Shown: positions 1-10,200 of the stretch, piece after piece
How the letters are laid out: each line of letters opens with the position of its first letter
Numbering within the stretch: the first letter of the stretch is position 1
Assembly: GCA_018398575.1 (NCBI GenBank)
Contig: JAGTXZ010000006.1
Location: forward strand, 1,426,001-1,490,000
Direction of reading: 5' to 3'
From: Ampelomyces quisqualis
Taxonomy: Eukaryota; Ascomycota; Dothideomycetes; Pleosporales; Phaeosphaeriaceae
DNA: 64,000 bases
The notes under the pieces: model-generated
Database searches by the model: none
Seen by the model: the letters and a program-made list of their open reading frames with translations, nothing else
Told to the model about the DNA's origin: nothing
Made by a program: the position numbers and the translations under genes

Positions 1-92
1 TCGCGCTAAACCGCTTGGCATCAAATGTTCTCCGGCTCTTCTGCGCCCGCAACCGGCCCCCAGCAGAAACACCCGCACCGTCCGACACCGCC

Positions 93-1122
93 ATGGCCGC
101 CGTGTACAAGACCCTGTCCGGCTCCGACACCCTCGACAGGGAGCCCGGAGAGAGGCGCAACCGCCAGCGTGTTCTCATTCTGGTACGTCGGACGCTGGCC
201 GACGCTGCGCTCCTGCTGATGACAGACAGAGTTCGAGAGGTGTCACGTTTCGACATCGCCATCTGCTGCAAGACCTCTACTCGTTGATGTCCGCGCTGCG
301 CATCGCCTGTTCTCGTGTTCCCGCTGACGGTACTGCAGGCCCCACAGCCGCAAAGAGGCGAAGCTCGACACAAAGACCAAGCTCTACCAACTCAATGAAC
401 TGGCCGAACTGTACAACTGCAACAACGTGCTCTTCTTCGAGGCCCGCAAAGGCAAAGATCTCTACTGCTGGATGTCGAAGCCGCCAAACGGCCCAACCGT
501 GAAGATGCACCTGCAGAACCTGCACACCATGGAGGAGCTCAACTTCATCGGCAACTGCCTGAAAGGATCCCGCCCCATTCTCTCCTTTGACGCAGCCTTC
601 GACAAGCAGCCGCACCTTCGCCTCATCAAGGAGCTCTTCACCCAAATCTTTGGCGTACCCAAGACGAGCCGAAAGGTCAAGCCATTCGTGGACCACGTCA
701 TGGGCTTTACCGTCGCCCATGGCAAAATCTGGATCCGCGTCTTCCAGATCAACGAATCAGAGCCCGGAAAGAAGAAGGTGGCTGTAGATGGAGAAGAGAG
801 GGAAGTTGACTCTGCGCCCAAGAAGAAGGGTGGAAAGACGGAATTCGACGTCAGCCTTGTCGAGATTGGCCCACGATTTGTCCTTACCCCCATTGTCATC
901 CAAGAGTCAAGTTTCGGAGGCCCAATCATCTACGAAAACAAGGAATTCATATCACCCAACCAGATTCGTTCCGACCTGCGCAAATCCAAAGCAGGAAGGT
1001 TCAACAGGCGGACTGAAGCAACCCGGGACACGAGGATCAAGCGCGCGGACCTCGGTCTCACATCGCACGGTGGACGCAAGAAGGAGAAGGATCCACTCAG
1101 CGACCAGGTCTTGTTTGCATAA
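93..1122 (+). CDS. BRX1: Ribosome biogenesis protein BRX1 (Brix domain)
   Basis: Nucleolar Brix-domain protein needed for assembly of the 60S ribosomal subunit (family knowledge). Three exons join in frame: 93-182, 230-288 and 339-1122, giving 310 aa, close to the yeast protein (about 290 aa). Introns are 47 and 50 nt with GTACGT and GTCCGC donors and CTGAT/CTGAC branch sites. The Brix domain starts near residue 25 (QRVLIL, then SSRGVTFRHRHLLQDLYSL) and carries the family stretches KLYQLNELAELYNCNNVLFF and HTMEELNFIGNCLKGSRPIL. The C-terminus is Lys/Arg-rich, as expected for an rRNA-binding protein. ATG 93 (CCATGG) is the first in-frame ATG after the left edge, although a longer N-terminus from outside the window cannot be excluded. 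The next gene lies 1.2 kb downstream on the same strand. Confidence 0.95.
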
Positions 1123-2369
1123 ACCTTGGTCACCGGGAAGTCCAAGCAACAAGGATGGCGTTCATAGGTGTACTGGGGCGGGAATTCTTGACACAATATC
1201 TCTCAATCAGACCGAATCATACCCAAAAGCTATCTACCAGTTGCCAACACGGACTTCCTTTGGAATCCCGCTTTCTCCCCCCCTGACATGTCGTGCCGTC
1301 ATCCACCGCTCACTAAACACATCTTCAACGTACCTTTGGACGTACAGGATGAGTAAACGGGTGTCGACAGCATTGAACACGTAGATTCCTGCAATGCTGC
1401 CGGCACGCTGGACACGGAGAGGAAAAGACAAGAGTTACTCCGCCAAGACTGCCGTGACGTTTGTGAACAGAGCATCTATCATCAAGGGGAGAAGACGGCG
1501 GCCCAACTAAAGAACTGTGCCTTATTCCAGGCACTGCGCACTTTCTGCGCATACTACGACGCGATTGGCGGTCGATGTATGCTACAATGTATCCATGCCC
1601 CTTGATCGTGATAGTAGGTACAAAGACGCGTGTGTGCTGATTCGTGCCGTTTAGCCAAGTCCAGAAAGAACTTTCTGCCCTTGCATGCCTTGTGGAATAG
1701 ATCTGAGCTCTTTGTAAGCCAGTTGCAAGCTAGTATTTGATACAGTCTGCTGAACTACAAAAGAAAATGCTAGGCTGGTACTACAGTGATGGAGAGTCCA
1801 ATATCAAGGCAATAAGGCATCAAGCTCAAAAGTCAAGGTTCATGGCAGTCTGTCCACGCCATGCTTCTTGACAATTATCGGCTTTGGGGTAAAATCAAGC
1901 CACTCAAGAAGAGCAAAGAGGACAAAGTCATCGTTTTGGATGTACCAATTGCAGTCGCCGACCTGGACGTAACTACGCTGTTCGACGACATCTCTTGAGT
2001 ATGCAAAGCGGAGCCATGATTTTCTCACAATGTTGGCAACAGATTCACTCAAATTCAACAGACCTCGCCAACGGCTATGTGATTCTATCACTCATCGGTC
2101 ACCTATCGGGAGAGACGAGAATGTGGTCAAGTAATTATGTCCTCTCAGCAATCACTCCAGCCATAGTCCTGGCAGGCAGCCTGATATGGTTTAACACCTC
2201 GATGAGAGAAGTGACATTGTGGGCAGCCAGCGTCTTGTGGCGTATCTGTCACTCCGCAATGGGAGGCAACAGTCTAGCCATATGTTCCATTCTGGGCTCT
2301 TCCCAGCGACAGGATTATTGTCACGAGCTCACAAACATAGCAACGGCAACTTCAACTTCAATTGCAACC
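1123..2369. other. Intergenic region, BRX1 to FHA-pseudokinase gene
   Basis: I see no convincing gene here. The reading frame of the next gene stays open upstream to about 1995, but this stretch has no good start context and reads like 5' leader; short reverse-strand frames look random. Confidence 0.6.
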
Positions 2370-5300
2370 ATGGCCTCTTTGAATACCCCTATCGGACACC
2401 CTGCGATACCTCCCAATGTCGTTCCAGACGACATTTGGGTCATTGTCACGACACACCACCCCCTGGCACAGCACGCGAATTGGGGCACTCCACACATTAC
2501 CACGATTCTTAGAGACGGCAACGGGATCCCAAACGGGAATCATGTATTCTTGCGTCGGATCATCCCGCACCTATGCTTCTACATGGGTCGAGATATTGCC
2601 CGGGACAGCCTTGTTGGAGGTCGGAGTCTGCTTCAAGACGTCTATCTACCAGGTGCCTCTGTTGCTTTACAGCAGTGCGTTTTGATTCCTGACTGGGAAC
2701 GCAACGTTTGGCGTCTCGAGTCCCGCACTAGGAAAATCGCTATTGTCAACGATACGCCAATTCAGGACTACACTGCACGCACGAAGCGGATGCCCAATCC
2801 GCTGCCGAATTTCGTCTATCTGAAACAGTCAGAGGTCAATATCGTTATGATCAATGGCATGCAGGTCGACATTTGGCTAATCAAGTCAGTTCGCGAAGCC
2901 TATCAAGCCCACGAGCTGCCACCTGCACTGCTGAACGGAATTCGCCATGTTGGCCCTACCCCCCAGAGTGAAGTTGACCGCTACTACCTCACCCGTGAAC
3001 AAGTGTCAGCCAAATCATATCGCGTAGTTGAGCGATTTACTGGCGAGACGTTTACCGCGAAACTGTTCCAAACCGGTGGAGACCCGCAGCAGCTTCGAGA
3101 TCGCGATTTCTTGACCCTGAACAAGCATGATGTCGATGCTTCAATCGTTCGCTACCAGCAAACGGTGGAGATCGAGGGCATTCCCGCAATCATCACCGAC
3201 TCCCATTATGATTACATGTCCTACGCGAGATTGCGAGGGAATATCAAGAAATCTCATCCGGGCATCCGATTTTCGATTGCGACAAAGTTGGTTCGACGTC
3301 TGTTTTCGGCTTTGGCCTGGATGCATTTCAATGGTATCATCCATGGACGTGTCTCCAGCGAGAACGTCCTTGTACGCCTGACCGACAAAAAGTTCGCACA
3401 CGTTCTCTTAGTGGACTACACGACCGCTCGTTCCGTCCCGGTCGAGCTGCCAGAGCCCATGTCGGACATGATCGCTGACGGCCATTCTGCCATGCAGCTT
3501 ATCGAGGATTGCTGTGACATCTGGGCATTTCGAAACGGTCCCACGCTGACGGCCATGGGCGAGGATCTAATGCAAAAACACGCGCAGGATGCTTTGCACA
3601 AGTACCAGGTTGTTCAGCGCGTGCATGCCGATTTTTACAACACCGACCGCAATTCACACGAATCTGTAAAGGGCATCCAAATCGACAGGCTGCTCAATAA
3701 ATTGGCAAGCGAATGGCACAGCGCCCGAGACAAGCAAGCACAGAACCGCGCAGAGCGAGAGATAGCCAACATGTCCAAGTCCAAAATCGAGGCAAAGACT
3801 CAAGAGTGGGAAAGTGCAAATGGTCCCCAGGTCGGGGTCCACAAGCAGTACATGGTACTCTCGCTCGGACATTCGTATCTCGATAGCTTGGCTGACCCGT
3901 TCCACTTCGGGCGATGGGACACCAAGCCTTCTGAGATTTGCGCGAAGATCCGGGAGTTCGGCGGTGAGCTCGAAGAGCCGTGGCAGACCTTTGAGGTCTG
4001 TCTGACGACTCCACTTGTGCACGGCGCAGGAGGATTCAGTGCAGAGGACATGCTGAATTGGCTTGCAGCTTGTTGTGAAGTCTTTCCTGAATGGCGTAAG
4101 GTGCTGCATCTAGAATGCCAGTCCCATCTGCGGCCCAACAGCGTAGGCGTTATCCCTGCCAATGACCTTCACAACCTTCGCGTCGCTCTCCAAGCTCATG
4201 GAGAGCTACCGCCTTCCATGTCGATTATGTTCAACCACATCCCACATGAAATGGCTACACCGCAGCAAGTGGAGGAATCCTTCCAGGTTTGGTACCACAT
4301 TCCTTCGCGGATGTTTAACCTCACGCAGCTTCAGCGTCTCGCTACTCCAGCACGACTTGCCGCCACGATTTCCGAGGGTCAGATTCGCTGCAACCACTTT
4401 GTCGAAGTTCGCGGTGATCCCAAGGTACAGGGCAACTATGCTTCAATAGCACTCCTAGAAGCCTTCGTAAAGCAGCTTGGACTGCGGTTGGCCCAAACTC
4501 CGAATTTGCTGTCTACCACTCCCAGCTTCGACCCATCGGACTTCAGCCAAGTGCCTTCGGGCCGGATTGTTCTGGCTCGTCCCGGTTTGATAGGCTATGG
4601 TTCCATGTTGCGCTCTGGCGACCAAGCCAGCTTCCTCTATTCACGCACGAATTCCAAGTTCATCATGCCCAGCGCTTTCATACCGACGTACTTTGGCGAC
4701 ATCAAGGTGCTTCCGACACTGCCGAACAACCGCAATTACGATCGGCCGGATCATTGGTCGAAGTTTCAGACATCAGAAGAGCACGAGGCGTCGGCAAATC
4801 TGGATAAGCGACGGAAGCTCGTCGCTCTGGGCCCAAAGGCTAGCAAGTTACGGCATGGTAGGACACATTCACCTGCATTGTCAGACATCATGGAGGTGGA
4901 CGACTCCACACTTGTCCAAATGCTGGATGAGCGAGAACGTGTTCGCTCCGATGCCCGCCCTCCAGCGACGCGCATCGCAGATGAGATGTCTTCGGCAACT
5001 GCAACGGTGGTCCCCAAGCGAGCGCGCCCCGAAGATGAAGACGCTGCACCGTCGGCGCCCAAGATTCGCCTGCCAGACATCTCGATGAGCTTCATTCAGC
5101 GAATGGAGGAGCATAATCAGGCGCCTTCCAGCGGCCGTCCAATGCCTGGCCATCCGACTGTGCCACAGATTGGCGAGAGCTCATTCGGCAACACGTCCTT
5201 CATCAAGCGGAACCTCCACGATCCCAACCAGTCGTTCACTGTGGTAGACGACAACGAGGGTCTCCAGGAAGACTGGGCCGAAGTGGACCGCATGCTTGCT

Positions 5301-6365
5301 AAGATGCCAGCCGAGGATGAGGAGCCCGAACTCCAAGGCCTCACTGGATACATTTTCCACGACGTTCCGGACGATGATGGACCAGACACGAATCCTCCCA
5401 GCTTCACTGGTAAGGGCAAGGGTAAAGCCACCGCTGAGGAAGAAGCATTTTTTGACGCGCAAACGCAGAATCAGCGCGGTGGCTTCTCCTTGTCCAAGTC
5501 CTTTTGCCAGTCACCAAAGAAAATGCAAGACTCGCCTGCTACGTCCTTCATGAAGAAGCACCGACGGAACATGAGCGGGCTATCTACCGTCACGCACAGC
5601 TCTGATATCATGTCCGCCACACAACCGTCTAGCCCAACGCCGCAGGCACCTCTCCACACGACCCCGGGTCAGACGGACGGCATTGGCAAGGCGAATGTTA
5701 GCAGTGGCATGGTCCGTGGCTCTCTCACGCAAGCCAGCACCCAGCCAGGATCCGCAGCACGACCAATCCCCTTTGGCAACCCAGCAACTCGACCGCGCAC
5801 GTTCCCAGCGCACATCATAAATTCAAACACGTCGTTTGGCACGAGCATGCCTGACACGGATCCTGGCATGTCCTTTGGCGACAACATGCCCCCCACGCAA
5901 GCCAACAGTCCCCAGGTCGCACCACACATCGGCAACAACATCCCGAACATGAACATGTCTTTCCGATCTGACATGCCGCCTACCGAAGCCGGTAGTCCCA
6001 CAGCTCCGGCCAACCGCGCACCCAACATCCCCCACTCCCTCCCCATGGACAGCTCGTTTGGATCCGACATGCCGCCCACCGAACCCGGCAGTCCTACAGG
6101 CGCTCCCCATCTCGGCTACGTATTCAACACGCATGCATCGTTGGCATCGGATCAACCACCCACACAGCCGAACAGCCCCGTCGGCCCAGCCAACAACGCA
6201 GACATCTCAAACATGCCGCCCACACAACCGAGTGCGCATGCTCCCAACGATGCGTTCAAGTCACGCCCCGCAGCTATTGGCGAGTTCTTAGCCACGCTTT
6301 GCTCCCGCACGCACGGCGGAGACAACGACATGCCAGACACAGATGGCGAGGATAACGGCGACTGA
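2370..6365 (+). CDS. Large FHA-like plus pseudokinase protein with C-terminal MPPT repeats
   Basis: Single-exon gene, 1331 aa from ATG 2370 (context CAACCATGG). The frame is open back to about 1995 but without a good start. Residues about 60-175 look like an FHA domain (MGRD at 72-75, a YLPGASV strand, a VN near the end), but the SRxH phosphothreonine site reads ALQQ (99-102). Residues about 205-480 have a protein-kinase fold: AK at 230-231 matches the VAIK lysine, HGRVSSENVL (325-334) replaces HRDxKPxN, and DYT (349-351) replaces DFG. The glycine loop is not recognisable and the HRD aspartate is Arg327, so catalysis is unlikely. Residues from about 800 on are low complexity, with Lys/Arg-rich patches and repeated MPPT...SP units. 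Likely a Chk2/FHA-kinase relative turned scaffold; the function is unknown. Confidence 0.8.
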   Translation: MASLNTPIGHPAIPPNVVPDDIWVIVTTHHPLAQHANWGTPHITTILRDGNGIPNGNHVFLRRIIPHLCFYMGRDIARDSLVGGRSLLQDVYLPGASVALQQCVLIPDWERNVWRLESRTRKIAIVNDTPIQDYTARTKRMPNPLPNFVYLKQSEVNIVMINGMQVDIWLIKSVREAYQAHELPPALLNGIRHVGPTPQSEVDRYYLTREQVSAKSYRVVERFTGETFTAKLFQTGGDPQQLRDRDFLTLNKHDVDASIVRYQQTVEIEGIPAIITDSHYDYMSYARLRGNIKKSHPGIRFSIATKLVRRLFSALAWMHFNGIIHGRVSSENVLVRLTDKKFAHVLLVDYTTARSVPVELPEPMSDMIADGHSAMQLIEDCCDIWAFRNGPTLTAMGEDLMQKHAQDALHKYQVVQRVHADFYNTDRNSHESVKGIQIDRLLNKLASEWHSARDKQAQNRAEREIANMSKSKIEAKTQEWESANGPQVGVHKQYMVLSLGHSYLDSLADPFHFGRWDTKPSEICAKIREFGGELEEPWQTFEVCLTTPLVHGAGGFSAEDMLNWLAACCEVFPEWRKVLHLECQSHLRPNSVGVIPANDLHNLRVALQAHGELPPSMSIMFNHIPHEMATPQQVEESFQVWYHIPSRMFNLTQLQRLATPARLAATISEGQIRCNHFVEVRGDPKVQGNYASIALLEAFVKQLGLRLAQTPNLLSTTPSFDPSDFSQVPSGRIVLARPGLIGYGSMLRSGDQASFLYSRTNSKFIMPSAFIPTYFGDIKVLPTLPNNRNYDRPDHWSKFQTSEEHEASANLDKRRKLVALGPKASKLRHGRTHSPALSDIMEVDDSTLVQMLDERERVRSDARPPATRIADEMSSATATVVPKRARPEDEDAAPSAPKIRLPDISMSFIQRMEEHNQAPSSGRPMPGHPTVPQIGESSFGNTSFIKRNLHDPNQSFTVVDDNEGLQEDWAEVDRMLAKMPAEDEEPELQGLTGYIFHDVPDDDGPDTNPPSFTGKGKGKATAEEEAFFDAQTQNQRGGFSLSKSFCQSPKKMQDSPATSFMKKHRRNMSGLSTVTHSSDIMSATQPSSPTPQAPLHTTPGQTDGIGKANVSSGMVRGSLTQASTQPGSAARPIPFGNPATRPRTFPAHIINSNTSFGTSMPDTDPGMSFGDNMPPTQANSPQVAPHIGNNIPNMNMSFRSDMPPTEAGSPTAPANRAPNIPHSLPMDSSFGSDMPPTEPGSPTGAPHLGYVFNTHASLASDQPPTQPNSPVGPANNADISNMPPTQPSAHAPNDAFKSRPAAIGEFLATLCSRTHGGDNDMPDTDGEDNGD

Positions 6366-6396
6366 GGCACGTGTAGGGAGACGGGTCACGGGAGTA

Positions 6397-6440
6397 ACGT
6401 CACGTCACGTAACGCAACGCAACGTCACGTAACGTGACGC
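6397..6440. promoter_or_regulatory. Cluster of CRE-like ACGTCA/TGACG motifs
   Basis: ACGTCA (the reverse complement of TGACGT) occurs at 6397-6402, 6402-6407 and 6422-6427, with CGTGACG at 6433-6439, separated by ACGCA/ACGTA units. TGACGT is the core site of ATF/CREB-type bZIP factors. The position is 3' of both flanking genes, so a promoter role is not obvious; it may simply be a degenerate (ACGTM)n simple repeat. Confidence 0.4.
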
Positions 6441-6516
6441 AGTTTTATTTTTCCAAACATCCATCCATCCTCTCCCCTCACGTAATCTATATCCAAGCCT
6501 CCTTCCTCGGCTCATC

Positions 6517-6604
6517 CCTACCTACACACCTACCTACACACCTACCTACACACCTACCTACACACCTACCTACACACCTACCTACACACCTACCTACACA
6601 CCTA
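6517..6604. repeat. 12-bp tandem repeat (CCTACCTACACA)n
   Basis: About seven head-to-tail copies of a 12-bp unit, followed to about 6700 by irregular CCTA/CCTC tetranucleotide repeats. Read forward it encodes LPTH repeats, but no gene signal supports translation. Strong strand asymmetry (C+A on the plus strand) marks a length-variable minisatellite. Confidence 0.9.
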
Positions 6605-7222
6605 CCTACCTCCCTCCCTCCCTACCTCCCTACCTACCTACCTGCCTCCCTACCTACCTACCTACACACCGACCTACACACCTACCTACCAACCCACCCA
6701 CCCAACCGCCTTCCAAATGTGAAATCCCCCCGCAAACCCCAATATCTCCACCCCCCCCCCAAAAAAAAACTACTCAAAAACTTCCATCGTAAAAAAATCT
6801 GTGCGTGAAAATCTCCACGGCTTACTCTGTACAGATGGGTAAACTAGCGCACCAGAGTTGGAGAAGAAGAAGAAGGAGAAGAAGGAGAAGAGTTTCTGTA
6901 CCGACGTGCCGACGTGCCGACGCGCAGCAAGGAAGTTGATGGAGGAGAAGAAGAAGAGGAAATTTTCGCTATACATGGTGGATACTAGGTAGACTAGCGG
7001 GGAAAAGGAAAAGGAAAGGGAAAAGGAAAAGAAAAAGGGAGGGTGATGGTGGTGTTTCTGTTCCCATCTCATTCACAGCATCCTCACGAAACGTTGACGG
7101 CTCACTTCTCGGGACGTAACCAGCCTCAATCTCATTCATTCATTACACATTCTACCCAACCCCGACCCTGGCCTCCAACCTTTTCACACACAAATTTCTA
7201 CATTGTGATCGTTGCAAACAAC

Positions 7223-10200
7223 CTATGCTGCAATCTCCTCGTGGATGGTATCATGTTCATGCCCAATGCCGTTTCCATTCATCATGCCATCACCATTCAT
7301 GTCGTTGGTGCCGTTTGCATCCTTCTCTTGGTCCTCTGGGCCGTCAAAGTCCATCTTCTCCTGTTGCGCAATGGCTTGTTGGGAGACGATTTCTGCAAGG
7401 CGCTTGAGGCGGGGGGTTTGTAGCCCTGGAGTGCTGTTAGTATGAAATTGGTTGAGAGGAAGAGTGTCAAACACTTACAGGATGGCGTGTAGGTTTCCAG
7501 CGCGGTAATAACGCGAGGTTCCGCGATCTCATAAGGACCAGAGTCCTCCATATCAACGGCTGTCAAGAGCAGAACGTCGCTCTTCTCCGTCACTCTTGAG
7601 GCAACCACCTTCATAATTTCACCGTTGATGGGCTGCTCGTAGTCCGCTACGAGGTACTGGTTCAGCAACTTCTGGATCTGGTTCGGGCTCAACATCCAGC
7701 AAATATCCTGGATGATCTCAATGTCGTTGAGGGTAGCCTTCTTGAGTTGAAGCAGCTTGGTGGCTTGCATAAGGTGCTCGAGCTGGAGAGTGCCTTCTGG
7801 CATGTCGTGGGATTTGCACCACTCTTCAATTCGAGTAATGTTGTAGTTGATTTGAAGACCACGCTTCCAAGAAAGGAAGTTTCTCCTCATCAGGAGGTCA
7901 TTGAATGCAGTGACGCCCACAAGACGGAGGAGCTCAGTGACACACTGTGTGATGATGGTGTCCTCAAGGTAGTAGGCCTTCATGGCCTTGTATACGCTGT
8001 TTAGCAGGCTAAGAAGATTGTCCATGCTGAAAGCGGGGGTGTTGCTACTACCCGGGAGCAACTTGCCGAGGAAGCGGTTGGACTCGTTGGTAACGAACCC
8101 AGGAAGCGACTGCGACTCGATAATGGCCGGAATGATCATCTTCTGGAGCTTCTTCTTAAGCACCTTCATCCAGGTGTGGTAGATGTTGAACTCGAGACTC
8201 TCGAGGTCATGCTTGACAATCTCGAGTAACCTGTCATACTCGTAGTTGTCCGTCTTTTGTTGCTCGTACCAGTCCTCTGCAAGGAAGACAAACGACAACA
8301 TCTCGTGGACATTGCTGAGCCAGAAAGCGCCAGGGTTGATGGCATCGTCGCTGTCGTGGTGCATAACTTCCTGCTGGATAGACTGCATGACATTGGCAAG
8401 GAAGCGCTCAGACTCCTTGACGAAGCCATTGTTCCACATCTCAGAGGTAACGAGGTTGATTAGATAGGCGGGGAAGAGAACCTCCTTGTCGGTAGGAGGA
8501 GGTGTTGTCGTGGGCGATGTGATCTTCAGGTTCTTGATCAAGCCCTGAGTGACCTCAATGTTGAGCATGTCTTCATCGGCAAGTATTGACTCGAGCTCCA
8601 TCTCGACATTATCGAAGTGGGCAAACGTCGAGCCAGACAAATTTTGACGATGTGCCGAGGATCCAGGCACCATAGAGACAGGTCGCGGGCTGTAGGTCAT
8701 GCTGAAGCGATCCAGATCGCGCGTATCTGGTCCAGCACTTCGCCTCTTGGGAGTCTTTGAGGTGACCATCTTGAGAAAGCCGCTCGCTGCCATGGGTGCG
8801 TGACCGTTGGGCATCTCGCCGCCATTGAGAGGGCCCGAGCGCTTCATGACTTCGACCTGCTCTTGCAGCTCGGCAAGCTGTTGGCGCAGGGACGACTTCT
8901 CGCTCTCGGTAACGTTGCTCCTCCCCTTGGATTGCTCCAGGTCGTCGGTGGTCCTCTTGAGCGAGGCACGTAGTTCCCTCTCCTCTTCTTGCAAATGTCG
9001 CATCTTTGCGTTGCTCTCGTCGTAGCTCGTCTGCAGCTTCTTGTACTCGTCTTCCATTTGGCTCAACTTGGCAGCGGTGATGCCAGCCTGGTTGGCTTCG
9101 GCCTGAAGCTCCTTCTGGCGGTTCTCGAGGGTCCGGCTTCGCTCCTTGTAGGACTTGATTTGGTTTTCGTAGTTCTCCACCTGCGACTTGAGCGACTTGT
9201 TCTCTTGCTTCATCGACCCAAGAGTTTGCGTGAGCTCGACAACCTTGTTCTCCAGCTTGTAAGAGATGTTCTTGAGATCGCGAGACTCGGCGCGCAAGAC
9301 CTTGTACTGCTTGCGCGCTTGCTTTCCTCTCCACAGCTTCTGAATCATGACGACGCTCTTCCTCTTGTTCCTCCAATCCTTGAGCAGTGTCTGTGAACGC
9401 CAACTGCGCTGGCAAATGAGAGCGGCTCGCAGCCATTGTCGGTCCATGATGGCCTGCCTGAGCAGCCTGCCCTTTGCCTGAGCCTGGAATGCAATGACAG
9501 ACTTGCGAATGAGGAGGAACTCCTTTCGTACTTTGCTGCCACGCCAGACTCGTTGGATGGTTGTCGCGGCCTTGACCTGCCTAGCTTCATCGGCCCGCTC
9601 CCTGGCCATGAAGCCTCGGGCCAATGACTGAACGGAGACGACAGCTTCGCGCATCTCCAAGTACACACGGCGGTAGTACTTGGCACGCAGGTTCTTTTGG
9701 ATCATGATGGCGGCATCATTGAGCCTGGCAGTTCGCAAGTTCTCGAGGAATGCAAGCATACCAGCGCGGAAGAAGATCTTGGTAAGACCCATCTGGTACT
9801 TGTCGGTGCCATCGTTCTTACCAGCACCCAAAGCTTTCTTCAAGATGGCAGTAGCCATGTTCCGAATCTCAGGAGTCCATTCGTTTGATCTGACCAACAT
9901 GTAGTAGCGAAGAGCAAACTCCTCATAAGTCCATCTTGTCGGGTAACCAGCGCAACTAATTCTGACAGTCTCGAGGACACCACAAGCGCGCAATTGACTC
10001 AACACCATGGGGCCGTCGAATTGCCAGGCAGCCTTGGCTTCGTTGGGCTTGATACAGCGAATGTAGTGGACGTCGGTCGAACTGATGGTGTGCATCAGCT
10101 CGATGAGCGAGGCCTTGAAGATACCACCCAGCGTCGGTTTCCTGTTCACGGCAATTCTACGGCCAGCAGACATGGTGGTTCCAGGTTTGGCGGACTGAGT

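Larger units (their letters stand above)
6366..7222. other. Convergent intergenic region rich in simple repeats
   Basis: It lies between the stop of the pseudokinase gene and the stop of the myosin gene. It holds a cluster of ACGTCA motifs, a 12-bp tandem array, a C-run followed by an A-run near 6752-6769, GAA/GGA-rich purine stretches at about 6860-6960 and an AAAGG-rich stretch at about 6999-7040. No gene was recognised. Confidence 0.75.

Noticed and set aside
1995..2369. Upstream extension of the pseudokinase frame
   Set aside because: The frame is open but begins without a good ATG; the CAACCATGG context at 2370 and low-complexity character upstream favour a 5' leader.
6434..6808. 124-aa frame made of LPTH repeats
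   Set aside because: It is the translation of the 12-bp DNA repeat; it has no start context, conserved sequence or splice signal.
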